Below are positions 46,821 through 55,795 of a DNA stretch of 64,000 nucleotides, one piece after another; position 1 is the first letter of the stretch; every line of letters starts with the position of its first letter. The stretch lies in the NCBI GenBank assembly GCA_030752795.1, contig JASMDM010000067.1:62001-126000 (forward strand). Direction: 5' to 3'. Source of the DNA: SAR202 cluster bacterium (GTDB taxonomy: Bacteria; Chloroflexota; Dehalococcoidia; Lucifugimonadales; UBA1123). The translations under genes and the position numbers were made by a program. The notes beneath the pieces are model-generated. The model made no database searches, was not told the origin of the DNA, and worked only from the letters and a program-made list of their open reading frames with translations.

Positions 46821-46964
46821 ATATGTCATTCTGAGGCCGCAGCCGCAGACTCTGGTCGCTGAACACGCCATTTTGCCTGAACAACCCCAAACGCTTCTTT
46901 TCTCCGGGCACCCGTCAAGACAAGAAACGTTGAACACAATTTATTGGGTTAATGACCATAGCGG
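46821..46964 (+). repeat. Composite dispersed repeat, copy 3 (B-D type)
   Basis: TGTCATTCTGAGGCCGCAG, GACTCTGGTCGC, GAACACGCC and CAAACGCTTCTTTT follow the order of the block at 2140; GAACACAATTTATTGGGTTA and ATGACCATA (46933-46960) form the D part. It lies in a 730-base gene-free stretch (46576-47306) between recX and the CorC-like gene. Confidence 0.65.
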
Positions 46965-46990
46965 CTTGAGCGACGCTTGCGTGTGGGCGG

Positions 46991-47040
46991 CCCTTCGACA
47001 GGCTCAGAGCCTGTCCCGAGCTTGCCGATGGGGCGAACGG
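46991..47040 (+). repeat. Short repeat with GACAGGCTC palindrome
   Basis: CCCTTCGACAGGCTCAGAGC leads into GACAGGCTC/GAGCCTGTC, a 9-base palindrome around a single A at 46997-47015, and then GGGCGAACGG. It is the same class as the element at 43069 in inverted orientation. Confidence 0.6.
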
Positions 47041-47085
47041 ATGTGTGCGCGGCTCACCATGGACGGATGCCCAGCATCGCAAGGA

Positions 47086-47125
47086 GCGTTAACCACAACT
47101 TATTTAGTTGATGACCATCAGGGCC
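47086..47125 (+). repeat. Solo D-type repeat
   Basis: GCGTTAACCACAACTTATTT followed by AGTTGATGACCATCAGGG matches the D part at 46927-46964 with few changes, without a B part before it. Confidence 0.6.
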
Positions 47126-47306
47126 ACACCCCTTCGATCCGCCCACACCCGTCAAAATCAACCAACACGGAACGACCTGGAATTGACACAGCTTGCCTTC
47201 GGCATTCTAGCCCGACGTCGATCTCAAGCTCCGCGCGTCGGAGTCTCCGACCACTCCACGACGGCACTCGCCCGCTCACCACCCCAATTCCCCAGGAGGG
47301 AACCCC

Positions 47307-48587
47307 ATGTTAGAGGGACAATCGGTAAACCTGGCTCTGGTCGCCGTGTTCCTGGTATTCTCAGCGTTCTTCTCGAGCTCTGAAGCGGCATTCCTGTCGC
47401 TCCAGAGGACCCGAATAACCCACCTGGTCAGCATCGGCATCCCCGGAGCGCAGCGGATCGCCAACATGATCAGCCAACCGGAGCGATTGCTCTCGACAAT
47501 TCTGCTGGGCAACAACCTGGTGAACGTCGCGTTCACGTCAGTGGTCACCGTGTCTGTCGTCACATATGTCGGCGAGGGCAACGAGGGGCGGGGCGTCGCC
47601 ATCGCCACCTTCGTCGCCACGGCGGTGCTTCTGCTGGTGGGCGAGATCATTCCCAAGACTGTTGCCGTGAAGAAATCCGAGCGCGTCGCGTTCATCTACG
47701 CGTCGCCCCTGAAGTGGACCGAGTACCTCCTGTTGCCGTTCATCTTGGTCCTTCAATGGATCACGAGACGGTTGAACGCAATGCTGGGCGATGCGACGGA
47801 CCGCGGATCCATAACCGAGGGCGAGTTGCGCACGTTGATTGACATCGGAGAGGCGGAGGGCACATTCGAAGCGGCCGAGGCTGAGATGCTCGAGAACGTG
47901 TTCCAATTCGGCGATCAGCAGGTCCGCGAGGTCATGACGCCCCGTAACGAGATCCAGTCGCTTCAACGCGGGAGCACGTTCCAGGAATTCCTCGAAGTCT
48001 ACGCCGAAAACGCGCATACCCGATTCCCGATCTATGACGACTCGCCCGATAACATCGTGGGCATCATCAGCGCCAAAGACATCCTGAAACGGCTGGCCGC
48101 CGGAGACATCGAGATCGATCATTCGGCCACCGACGAGTTGCGAGTCGCCACGTTCGTGCCCGAGACGAAGCACATCTCCGAGCTGTTCGACGAGCTCCGT
48201 CAGTCGGGCAACCAGATGGCGATGATCGTCGACGAATTCGGCGGCATGGCCGGCCTCGTCACGTTGAAACGCCTGCTCGAAGTCGTGGTCGGCCCGGTCG
48301 GCGAAGAGGGCGAAGCCCTCGAGGAAGAGTATCGCGCCATCGACAAGAACACCTTCATCGTCGACGGCGGCATGAGCATCCAGGAAGCGAGCGAAGAGTT
48401 GGCTATCGAACTGCCGGAGGGTGAGTACGAGACCGTCGCCGGATTCGTCCTCGATGTGCTCGGGCACATCCCGTCGGAAGGCGAGGCGTTCGAGCGAGAC
48501 AATCTCAAGTTCGAAATCGTTAGAATGGAGTACCTGAAGGTCGAACAAATCAGGGTAACCAAATCCGAGCAGACAGAAGTCGAGTAG
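47307..48587 (+). CDS. HlyC/CorC family membrane protein with CBS domains
   Basis: The 426-residue protein has an N-terminal CNNM/DUF21 membrane domain (VAVFLVFSAFFSSSEAAFLSL, then VATAVLLLVGEIIPKTVAVK), a pair of CBS domains (REVMTPRNEIQSL, and FDELRQSGNQMAMIVDEFGGMAGLVTLKRLLEVVVG) and the CorC C-terminal domain (YRAIDKNTFIVDGGMSIQEA). Such proteins are linked to magnesium or cobalt export and sodium-coupled transport. AGGAGGG precedes the ATG. It heads a run of co-directional genes with a histidine phosphatase and tilS. Confidence 0.9.
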   Translation: MLEGQSVNLALVAVFLVFSAFFSSSEAAFLSLQRTRITHLVSIGIPGAQRIANMISQPERLLSTILLGNNLVNVAFTSVVTVSVVTYVGEGNEGRGVAIATFVATAVLLLVGEIIPKTVAVKKSERVAFIYASPLKWTEYLLLPFILVLQWITRRLNAMLGDATDRGSITEGELRTLIDIGEAEGTFEAAEAEMLENVFQFGDQQVREVMTPRNEIQSLQRGSTFQEFLEVYAENAHTRFPIYDDSPDNIVGIISAKDILKRLAAGDIEIDHSATDELRVATFVPETKHISELFDELRQSGNQMAMIVDEFGGMAGLVTLKRLLEVVVGPVGEEGEALEEEYRAIDKNTFIVDGGMSIQEASEELAIELPEGEYETVAGFVLDVLGHIPSEGEAFERDNLKFEIVRMEYLKVEQIRVTKSEQTEVE

Positions 48588-48591
48588 ACCA

Positions 48592-49212
48592 TTGAAACTG
48601 ATCATCGTTAGGCACGGGCAGACCAATCTGAACAAGCAAGGACGCGTCCTCGGGCACGGTCCGGAGCCGTTGAACGACACCGGACATTCCCAAGCCGATG
48701 CCGTCGCCAAAGCGCTGGCGCAAGTGGAAGCTGAGGCACTGTACTCGAGCCCGATCAACCGCACGATGCAGACCGCCGCGACGATCTCCGAGCAGATCGG
48801 CATGCCCGTCACGTCAAAGCCCGGGCTTGCCGAGATCGACGCCGGCGAGATGGAAGGCGTCGAAGGCCGAAAACTCGGCGAGCTGTTTCCGGACCTCATG
48901 GTGCGATGGCGGTCGGACCCGGGAACTGCCCGCATGCCCGGGGGCGAGACGTTGGGCGAAGTCCAGGTACGGGCGAGGTCGGCGATCGATGAGATCGTCG
49001 AAACAAACCCGGACGGGACCGCGATCGTCGTATCGCACAACTTTCCGATCCAAACCATCCTCTGCTCGGTGCTCGGCATGGATTTGAAGGAGTTCCGACG
49101 TGTGAAGATCGACCTTGGCTCGATCACCCGCCTGGAAACCGCCGCAACAGGATTCACGATAACATCGCTCAACGAGAAGTGGCACTTGCCGGCTCCGGAC
49201 CCTGCCAATTAG
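48592..49212 (+). CDS. Histidine phosphatase family protein (phosphoglycerate mutase-like)
   Basis: The 206-residue protein begins KLIIVRHGQTNLN, with the catalytic RHG, and contains SSPINRTMQTA, EIDAGEMEG and IVVSHNFPIQ, which holds the second catalytic His. It would remove phosphate from a small molecule. TTG at 48592 is the start, 4 bases after the previous stop, so the two genes are probably co-translated. Confidence 0.88.
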   Translation: MKLIIVRHGQTNLNKQGRVLGHGPEPLNDTGHSQADAVAKALAQVEAEALYSSPINRTMQTAATISEQIGMPVTSKPGLAEIDAGEMEGVEGRKLGELFPDLMVRWRSDPGTARMPGGETLGEVQVRARSAIDEIVETNPDGTAIVVSHNFPIQTILCSVLGMDLKEFRRVKIDLGSITRLETAATGFTITSLNEKWHLPAPDPAN

Positions 49213-49274
49213 GTGCCCAATTCGCTGAGATCGAATCGGCCATCTCTCGGCGTGTGCCCCGATCTGAGGCCAGC

Positions 49275-50768
49275 ATGGATGACGACCAGCTCGTATCAAG
49301 GTTTTGCCAGAAGGTTCGCCAGGCGCTCGAAGCCTCCGGCCTGAAGCCAAATTGTCGCCTGGTCGTGGCAGTCTCGGGCGGACCGGATTCTCTCGCGTTG
49401 CTCTACGCGCTCCACCGGGCCGCGCCCAACATGGGCATGAGCCTTCACGGCGCTCACCTGAACCACTCACTGCGCGGCGACGCGTCCGACGTCGATGCCG
49501 GCTTCGTCGCTGACACGTTCCGGAGCCTGAGCATCCCGTTGACCTCCGAAAAGATCGACGTCGCCTCGTACCGCCAAGAACATCGCCTTTCGCTTGAGGA
49601 GGCCGCGCGTCGAGTGCGGCTCGATTTCCTGGCGCGCGTCATGGCTAAACAAGCAGCAGGCGCGGTCGCCGTCGGACACACGCACGACGACCAGGCCGAG
49701 ACGGTGCTGCAACATCTAATCCGCGGCTCGGGTTTGACCGGTCTTCGTGGAATGCAGCCGACCGCGACGTTGCAGATCGCCGACACGTCAGTCACGCTGG
49801 TTCGCCCGATGCTGGACATCACTCGCGCCGAAACCGAGGAGTTCTGTCGCGCCATCGGTGTCGAGCCTCGCGTCGACGAGTCCAACCAGTCACATGAGAT
49901 GACGCGCAATCGAGTCCGCCTCGAACTCCTGCCGATAATGGAGCGCATCAATCCCAGCGTCAAAGACGCGCTCGTCAGGTTGTCGCGATCGGTCGCGATC
50001 GACCTTGCTCTGATCGAACGCGAGGTGTCTGAAGCGGCGGGTTCCGTCGTCCATCACAATGCCGATGGCGCGACAATCGAACGAGCCGCGTTTTCGCGTC
50101 TCGATCTGTCGATCCAGCGTCATTTGCTTCGTCGAACCGTCGGCGCCGTGCAGTCAGGGACCGGGGATTTGACCGAGCGCCACGTTAACGCAATGTTGAA
50201 GCTGATGCCGGGACCGGCTGGCAAATCCGTCGACCTGCCCGGTGGTGTGCACTTCGCCGTCTCGTACGACGAAGCGTATGTCCGGCTCGAACAACCGGAT
50301 GGGTACATCGCCGTCGATATGGGCGTCGAGACACCCCTCCGGATACCCGGCGAGACGGTAGCCGGTTCGTGGCGAGTGACCGCCACCGTCGAGGAGACGG
50401 GTTCAACATCGGGCGCACAGTACGCTCGCGATCCGATTCCGGGTGGTGAGCTGGTCGAGCATTTCGACGCAGAATCGCTGTCCGGGCCAGTTACGGTGAG
50501 AAACCGGAGGCCGGGCGACACCTTCCAGGCGCTAGGGATGAAAGGCACGAAGAAGCTTCAAGACTTCATGGTCGATTTACGGATTCCGCGTGACCGTCGG
50601 GACGGCATCCCGCTGGTCGTCTCGGATCAGGGAATCGCATGGGTAGCGGGCGTGCGAATCGCGGAATGGGCGCGTGTACGCGAGGACACACGACAGCTGC
50701 TGCGAATCGAAATCAGGCCGACCGAAGACTCGGTTCGTCCGATCGAAACGACCGGCGAGGCTACATGA
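49275..50768 (+). CDS. tilS: tRNA(Ile)-lysidine synthetase
   Basis: The 497-residue protein has the PP-loop SGGPDSLALLYAL near residue 39, HLNHSLRG and VAVGHTHDDQAETVLQHLIRGSGLTGLRG (about residue 135), and a C-terminal TilS domain with VRNRRPGDTFQALGMKGTKKLQDFMVDLRIPR. TilS converts the wobble C of tRNA-Ile(CAU) to lysidine so that it reads AUA. The start MDDDQLVSRF at 49275 is chosen over an upstream frame overlapping the phosphatase gene. Its 3' end overlaps the convergent pncB-like gene by 8 bases. Confidence 0.93.
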   Translation: MDDDQLVSRFCQKVRQALEASGLKPNCRLVVAVSGGPDSLALLYALHRAAPNMGMSLHGAHLNHSLRGDASDVDAGFVADTFRSLSIPLTSEKIDVASYRQEHRLSLEEAARRVRLDFLARVMAKQAAGAVAVGHTHDDQAETVLQHLIRGSGLTGLRGMQPTATLQIADTSVTLVRPMLDITRAETEEFCRAIGVEPRVDESNQSHEMTRNRVRLELLPIMERINPSVKDALVRLSRSVAIDLALIEREVSEAAGSVVHHNADGATIERAAFSRLDLSIQRHLLRRTVGAVQSGTGDLTERHVNAMLKLMPGPAGKSVDLPGGVHFAVSYDEAYVRLEQPDGYIAVDMGVETPLRIPGETVAGSWRVTATVEETGSTSGAQYARDPIPGGELVEHFDAESLSGPVTVRNRRPGDTFQALGMKGTKKLQDFMVDLRIPRDRRDGIPLVVSDQGIAWVAGVRIAEWARVREDTRQLLRIEIRPTEDSVRPIETTGEAT

Positions 50769-51759
50769 CGCGGTCCAACCTCGGACTCTGAGTCACGCCG
50801 GGCGTACGGCCTCGCTTGGCGATGGGCCTGCCGTCGATCTCATGGATGTCGGCCGTGAAGTCGTTGGGCGGCGTTGACGAGATGTAGCTGCCGACCGCGA
50901 ACCCGTTGACCGGGGCGCCTGCCTCTACGAACTCGCGAATCCTTTCGCGCGTGAACCCGCCGCTGACGAAGATCTCGACGTGCCGGAATCCAGCCAGGTC
51001 CAACCGCGCCCGAACCTCTTTGGCCAGGTCGGACGTGACGCCTCCCCGCTCGGGCGGCGTGTCCAACCGAACGCCTCGAAGCCGTTCTCGAAGCGCTTGG
51101 GCGACCTCCAGCGATTCCTGTGCCTCGTCGTTGAACGTGTCGACCAACGCGATGCGCGGCACTTCCTGTGGCATGTGGCGATCGAAAGACTGGATCGCCT
51201 TCACCGCGTCGCCCATGATCAGAGGCAGAGCGTGGGGCATATTGCCGCTTGGCGTGATGCCTGCCAAGCGTGCGCCCATCACGGTCGAGCACGAAACGCA
51301 CCCGCCGACGACCGAAGCGTAGTCGATGTTGGCCGCGACGTTCGGGTGGACGTGCCTTGCCGCCGACGCCACCACGGGTATGCCTTCGGCGGCTTCGACG
51401 CACTCGCTGGCAGCCGTCGCCCAGCCGGTGCTCGACGCCAACACGCCGCAGATCGTCGTTTCGTAAAGGCCGAACGAGCTGTACGGCGCCTTGATCCTCA
51501 GCACCACCTCGCCGGCCTGTATCGTCTCGCCTTCTTGAAGCGACCAAACCTCGCTCCCCGACTCGGGAAGGACCTTGGTCAGCAGTGACCGCACTTCACG
51601 GATTCCGCAGTAAACGCCGGAGCGCTGCGGAAAGAACTCCATCGTGACCGTCGGGTTAATGCTTTCGTTCCTCAGGATCGTGAGGGTGCGCTGCAGATAC
51701 ACGTCGGCCGTATCGCCAACGAGGATCGAGGGTCGGATGTCAAACGGTGTATTTACCAT
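50761..51759 (-). CDS. Nicotinate phosphoribosyltransferase-like protein
   Basis: The 332-residue protein resembles the pncB family and its archaeal-type relatives: VYLQRTLTILRNESINPTVTMEFFPQ at the N-terminus, SAARHVHPNVA, TPSGNMPHALPLIMGDAV (about residue 170), LVDTFNDEAQESLEVA and IFVSGGFTRERIREFVEAGAPVNGFAVG (phosphate-binding). It would make nicotinate mononucleotide from nicotinate and PRPP. Just upstream on the same strand lies a nicotinamidase-like gene, so together they form an NAD salvage pair. The family also includes other quinolinate/nicotinate enzymes. Confidence 0.85.
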   Translation of the reverse strand: MVNTPFDIRPSILVGDTADVYLQRTLTILRNESINPTVTMEFFPQRSGVYCGIREVRSLLTKVLPESGSEVWSLQEGETIQAGEVVLRIKAPYSSFGLYETTICGVLASSTGWATAASECVEAAEGIPVVASAARHVHPNVAANIDYASVVGGCVSCSTVMGARLAGITPSGNMPHALPLIMGDAVKAIQSFDRHMPQEVPRIALVDTFNDEAQESLEVAQALRERLRGVRLDTPPERGGVTSDLAKEVRARLDLAGFRHVEIFVSGGFTRERIREFVEAGAPVNGFAVGSYISSTPPNDFTADIHEIDGRPIAKRGRTPGVTQSPRLDRVM

Positions 51760-51842
51760 TTACAGTTACCTGATGAGCATTTTCCGGCGAATCGAACTTT
51801 TGCCCAGTGTTCGCCTGGGTGGTGGAAGAGATCGAAGACGAT

Positions 51843-52382
51843 CTACGTCCCTTCCGTCGGTGAAAGATCAACTACGTTGACGCCCAGAATCCGCTCCATG
51901 TGCTGGAGCGCGTACTTGTGCGCTTCGTCATCGAATGATGCCACACAATTGACCGGCACTTCCACCGCGTAGTCACGATTGCGTGCATCGGCGGCCGTAT
52001 GCATCACGCAGATATCGGTGCACACCCCACAAATGACGATCTTGTCCGGCTCCAAATCGCGCAGTTGATGCTCCAGATCGGTTTCAAAAAATGCACTGTA
52101 CCTGCGTTTGCGAAGGGTGTCGCCCCGATACGCGGTGAGTTCGGGAATCACCTCGCACTCGTCCGTTCCTCTTACGCAATGCACGGGGAACATTTCGAAC
52201 TCAACGTCGTCCGGGTCGTGGGTGTCGCACACGAATATGACCTCGGATCCGTTCGCCTGTTCCGTCTCGATCAGCCGTCGGATATTCGGGATGATCTGCC
52301 GCGCTTTGTCGCCGGTGTACAGGTTGCGACCCGGTTCCATAAAGCCGACGACCACGTCCACTACCAGGACAAGGTTGGCCAC
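51843..52382 (-). CDS. Isochorismatase-family cysteine hydrolase, probable nicotinamidase
   Basis: The 179-residue protein has the catalytic Asp in LVVDVVVGFME (residue 9), the Lys region LRKRRYSAFFETDL (about residue 92) and CGVCTDICVMHTAAD with the nucleophilic Cys (about residue 123). The family hydrolyses amides; the neighbouring nicotinate phosphoribosyltransferase, 83 bases downstream, makes nicotinamidase the likeliest function. The cis-peptide VCTD fits. Confidence 0.85.
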   Translation of the reverse strand: MANLVLVVDVVVGFMEPGRNLYTGDKARQIIPNIRRLIETEQANGSEVIFVCDTHDPDDVEFEMFPVHCVRGTDECEVIPELTAYRGDTLRKRRYSAFFETDLEHQLRDLEPDKIVICGVCTDICVMHTAADARNRDYAVEVPVNCVASFDDEAHKYALQHMERILGVNVVDLSPTEGT

Positions 52383-52529
52383 ATTCGCCTCGTCAATGCC
52401 GTGTAATTCGGTCCGATCCGAGCACGCTTCAGCATCGATATGGTACCGTGGGGCCCGTCAAACCGCAAGCGTGCTGGCAGGTCGACCATGCCTGAAACGA
52501 ACTGGTTGCCAGAGATCGATTCGGCCGGC

Positions 52530-53300
52530 TCAATCCGCTGATCGGGATGAATTTCGAGCCGCAAGAGCGCGCCTCGCCTTTCGCAGTCCACCGAATCGTA
52601 GACGGAACAATCCCTTGAGGTCTTCGACCGCCGTGCTAACGATCTTGACTCGGCTGTCGGGGTCGTCGTTCCACTTCACGGGCACTTCTTTTACGCGATA
52701 GCCGTTCTTTTCCGCCAGAACCAGCAGCTCGGTGTCGAAGAACCAACCTGTGTCTTCAACCAGCGGAACCACGTCAGCCACCGCTCGCCGGCTCACCGCC
52801 TTGAAGCCGCACTGGGCGTCTTGGAACCCCGTCAAGAACATTGTGCGAAAGATCAGGCTATAGCAACGCGATATCACTTCGCGCTTGGGAGATCGCCCGA
52901 TGACCTGAGCGCCGCGCTTCAATCGGGACCCGATGGCAATCTCGTAACCTTCGGATGCGATCGCGTCGACCAACAACGGCAACGCGACGAGGTCGGTCGA
53001 AAGGTCGAGGTCCATGTACGCAACGACGTCGGCCTGACTCTGGGTCCATGCCAGTTGCAGCGCGCGCCCACGGCCTCGCTGCTCCAACCGGACGAAGTCG
53101 ACCCGGTCGTTTTCAGCCGACAAGTCTCGGCAGACGTCGGGAGTCGCGTCCGTCGACCCGTTGTCGGCAATCACGATTCGCCAGGCGTACGCTTCCATGT
53201 TTCGAGAAAGGAATGCTTCCAGCGTGCCCACGCTATCCGCGAGACCGCGCTCTTCATTCAGAACAGGCAACACGACGTCGAGAGAAACTTTCACTGCCAT
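52530..53300 (-). CDS. Family 2 glycosyltransferase (dolichyl-phosphate glucosyltransferase-like)
   Basis: The 256-residue protein starts with VSLDVVLPVLNEERGL and IADNGSTDATPDV, typical GT-A nucleotide-sugar binding, and contains VAYMDLDLSTDL with the metal-binding DxD (about residue 97) and DAQCGFKAVSRRAV. The closest known type transfers glucose or mannose from a nucleotide sugar to a polyprenyl phosphate at the membrane. There is no membrane segment, so it is probably peripheral. It lies downstream of purH in the same direction. Confidence 0.87.
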   Translation of the reverse strand: MAVKVSLDVVLPVLNEERGLADSVGTLEAFLSRNMEAYAWRIVIADNGSTDATPDVCRDLSAENDRVDFVRLEQRGRGRALQLAWTQSQADVVAYMDLDLSTDLVALPLLVDAIASEGYEIAIGSRLKRGAQVIGRSPKREVISRCYSLIFRTMFLTGFQDAQCGFKAVSRRAVADVVPLVEDTGWFFDTELLVLAEKNGYRVKEVPVKWNDDPDSRVKIVSTAVEDLKGLFRLRFGGLRKARRALAARNSSRSAD

Positions 53301-53398
53301 CAGATTTCCGGCTCCAGCTACGTGGAATTAGGCATACAAGCGACTTCCATCTCGATCATCATGGCTGCGACTAGCCCAAACAACTGCCCCTGTGGGCC

Positions 53399-54937
53399 TT
53401 AGTGGCGGAAGTGGCGGGCGCCGGTCAGCACCATCGCCAAGCCCAACCGATTTGCAGCTTCGACCGAATCCTCGTCGCGAATGGAGCCGCCGGGCTGCAC
53501 GATGGCCGTGACGCCGCCTTCAGCCGCCATCTCGACGCTGTCCGGAAACGGGAAGAACGCATCGGACGCCAAGACGCTGCCTTTCGCCTTGTCCTGCGCG
53601 ATTCTCAGCGCCAGATGGACGCTCGTGACGCGGTTGGGTTGTCCCGCGCCCATGCCGACAAGCGTGTTGTCGCTCGCTAAAACGATGGTGTTGGACTTGA
53701 TGTGCTTGCACGCCTTCCACGCGAACGCCAGGTCTCTGAGCTCAGCCTCGCTCGGCGACCTGTCCGTCACGACCTTCCAGGCAGACGCCTCCTCACTGAT
53801 CGAGTCTTCGGTCTGGACCAGCACACCGCCCGAAACGCTACGAACGTCGAGACGCTCCATCGGGCCTTGCGCGGGATCGATCCGGAGTATGCGTGTCCGC
53901 TGCCGCTTCTTGAGGATAGCCAGCGCCTCCGGCTCGTATCCCGGCGCGACGATGATGTCGTAAAGCACGCCGCGCATCGCCTCGGCGGTCTCGACCGTGA
54001 CAGCTCGATTGAACCCGACGATGCCGCCGTAGGCCGACATGGAATCGCCGTCGAAAGCTCGTTTGTAGGCGGTGGATTGATCGCGATGCACCGCCAGGCC
54101 GCAAGGGTTGGTATGCTTGATGACTGCCACGGCGCTCTCATCGAAGTCTGACACGACTCGCCAGGCAGCGTCGGCGTCCAGAATATTCGTGAACGACATC
54201 TCCAGCCCGTGCAATCGTTCGGCTGCGACGATTCCGCCGGACGAAAGCGCCGAAGAGTACAACGTCGCGGCCTGGTGCGGGTTCTCGCCGTAGCGCAGGT
54301 CGGCCACGCTGTTGAGGCCAATCGTGAATTCGGGCCAGGACGTACCGGAAACATCGTCGTCCAGATATCTCGATATCGCTGTATCGTAGAGCGCCACGTG
54401 CTGGAACGCCTTGCGAGCCAGTTCCTTGCGCTCCGACGCTGTGAACGCGTCCGAGGCCGCCCCTCTGGCGGCGACCCGTTCTCCGATCCAATCGTAGTCG
54501 CCCCGATCGACGACCACCAGCACGTGGGGATGATTCTTCGCCGCGGCCCTGATCATCGTCGGTCCGCCAATATCGATGTTTTCGAGCGCGTCCGCGAGCG
54601 TCACGTCTGGCCGGCTCACCGTCTCCACGAACGGATACAGATTGCCGACCACCACATCGATGGTGTCGATCTCATGCTCGGCCAGCTCAGCGTCGTGGCT
54701 AGGCTCGCCTCGAAGAGCGAGTATGCCGCCGTGAACCACCGGATGCAGCGTCTTCACGCGGCCCCCGAGAATCTCGGGCGAACCGGTAATCTCCGAGACT
54801 TCTTGCACCTGCAAACCGACGCTTCGCAGGTCCCGCGCCGTGCCCCCGGTGCTGACGAGCTCGTAACCAGCGTCGCTCAGGGTATGGCCGAGGTCAGCCA
54901 ATCCGGTTTTGTCGTACGTGCTTAGGAGCGCCTTCAT
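53399..54937 (-). CDS. purH: Bifunctional AICAR transformylase/IMP cyclohydrolase
   Basis: A full 512-residue PurH catalysing the last two steps of IMP synthesis. The cyclohydrolase domain starts MKALLSTYDKTGLADLG and has STGGTARDLRS. The transformylase domain shows KHTNPCGLAVH, SAYGGIVGFNRAV and GAGQPNRVTSVHLA. The upstream in-frame residues are not conserved, so 54937 is taken as the start. It begins one base after the preceding gene's stop, indicating translational coupling with the HEPN-partner gene. Confidence 0.95.
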   Translation of the reverse strand: MKALLSTYDKTGLADLGHTLSDAGYELVSTGGTARDLRSVGLQVQEVSEITGSPEILGGRVKTLHPVVHGGILALRGEPSHDAELAEHEIDTIDVVVGNLYPFVETVSRPDVTLADALENIDIGGPTMIRAAAKNHPHVLVVVDRGDYDWIGERVAARGAASDAFTASERKELARKAFQHVALYDTAISRYLDDDVSGTSWPEFTIGLNSVADLRYGENPHQAATLYSSALSSGGIVAAERLHGLEMSFTNILDADAAWRVVSDFDESAVAVIKHTNPCGLAVHRDQSTAYKRAFDGDSMSAYGGIVGFNRAVTVETAEAMRGVLYDIIVAPGYEPEALAILKKRQRTRILRIDPAQGPMERLDVRSVSGGVLVQTEDSISEEASAWKVVTDRSPSEAELRDLAFAWKACKHIKSNTIVLASDNTLVGMGAGQPNRVTSVHLALRIAQDKAKGSVLASDAFFPFPDSVEMAAEGGVTAIVQPGGSIRDEDSVEAANRLGLAMVLTGARHFRH

Positions 54938-54938
54938 A

Positions 54939-55367
54939 TCAGGCGATCTTCTTGCGGTGACTGAGAGGCGTAACTTTGTAGATGTACGAATCCACGATAT
55001 AGTCGCTGTCCACCGAGCCACGGACTCGACCCTCTCCGATCCCACCCGTTTGCGTCGCTTGGCGGCGAAGGGCTCGTATCGGTGACGACTTTTCGCCGAC
55101 CTCCGAGATGTCGGGAAGACTCAACCCATTAGCATTGTTTTCCATCCCGCCAAGAATTGCTTGAATCTGCTGGTAGACTTTTCTCGGGCCGAATCTGTCG
55201 ACCAAAGGAGATCCGACGACAATTCGCCATGTGTCGAGCTCTTCAAAGTACAACCAGAGAATCGCGGTCGCGTCGAATTCGTGCGCCTCTATCGCTGCAA
55301 CCAACGACTCACCAGCGTCGATCATCTCTCGGTTCAGTTCTCGGGTCACCAGCAGTTCTTTAGCCAT
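54939..55367 (-). CDS. Conserved protein paired with HEPN gene, function unknown
   Basis: The 142-residue protein starts MAKELLVTRELNREMIDAG and has AILWLYFEELDTWRIVVGSPLVDRFGPRKVYQQI in its middle, a pattern I recall from genes next to HEPN proteins, and a basic C-terminus (TPLSHRKKIA). Its start lies inside the 3' end of the HEPN frame, giving an overlap of about 20 bases. It is intact, while its partner carries an amber codon. It may be the neutralising or effector half of a two-gene module. No catalytic motif is visible. Confidence 0.65.
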   Translation of the reverse strand: MAKELLVTRELNREMIDAGESLVAAIEAHEFDATAILWLYFEELDTWRIVVGSPLVDRFGPRKVYQQIQAILGGMENNANGLSLPDISEVGEKSSPIRALRRQATQTGGIGEGRVRGSVDSDYIVDSYIYKVTPLSHRKKIA

Positions 55368-55759
55368 CGCAACACTCCGTCTGATTCGTCTGTGATTGCA
55401 TCGTACAGGTCTTGTGCTTGTCCTCGTGTAATACGATGGTCATAACGCTTCTACTCCGACCAATCTCGCAACAAGGTCCAGTTCTGCGCAAACCTCTGGC
55501 CCGTGAGCTGAGTGTTCAACTCTTTTTGGATATTTGCCAGCCTAACAAGTTCCCTGAAATCGTGCGTATAACTGTCCATTACGCGCTTGCGATCGGGAAA
55601 CTCAGCTTGCTTGGTCCGCTTCGCGATACATGCCTTAAGCGCACACTCGACAGCGTACCCGCAGAGATAGTATGCCCCAGCGTACCTCCGGCCTGCCAGG
55701 AGCACTTCGGCATCGCGTACGCGTAACTCGGCGAGTTTGCGTAGATCCTGTCTATTCAT
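55346..55759 (-). pseudogene. HEPN-domain protein with in-frame TAG
   Basis: The frame from 55759 reads MNRQDLRKLAELRVRDAEVL and AYYLCGYAVECALKACIAKR, typical of HEPN proteins, through NWTLLRDWSE. TAG occurs at 55453-55451 and the same frame continues KRYDHRITRGQAQDLYDAI and GVLRWLKNCW before TGA at 55348. That continuation matches the usual end of this family, so the TAG is a nonsense mutation or an error. HEPN proteins are often RNases or partners in toxin-antitoxin and defence loci. The gene sits 36 bases after purM. Confidence 0.8.
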
Positions 55760-55795
55760 CGTCTCTCGAAACTCTCATGAGCGATACGCCTATGC

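Noticed and set aside
46594-47313. 239-codon plus-strand frame
   Set aside because: It runs through the dispersed repeats and the binding site of the next gene and shows no protein-like conservation.
47538-49208. 556-codon open frame on the minus strand
   Set aside because: It is antisense to the CorC-like and histidine phosphatase genes, both of which have clear motifs and binding sites.
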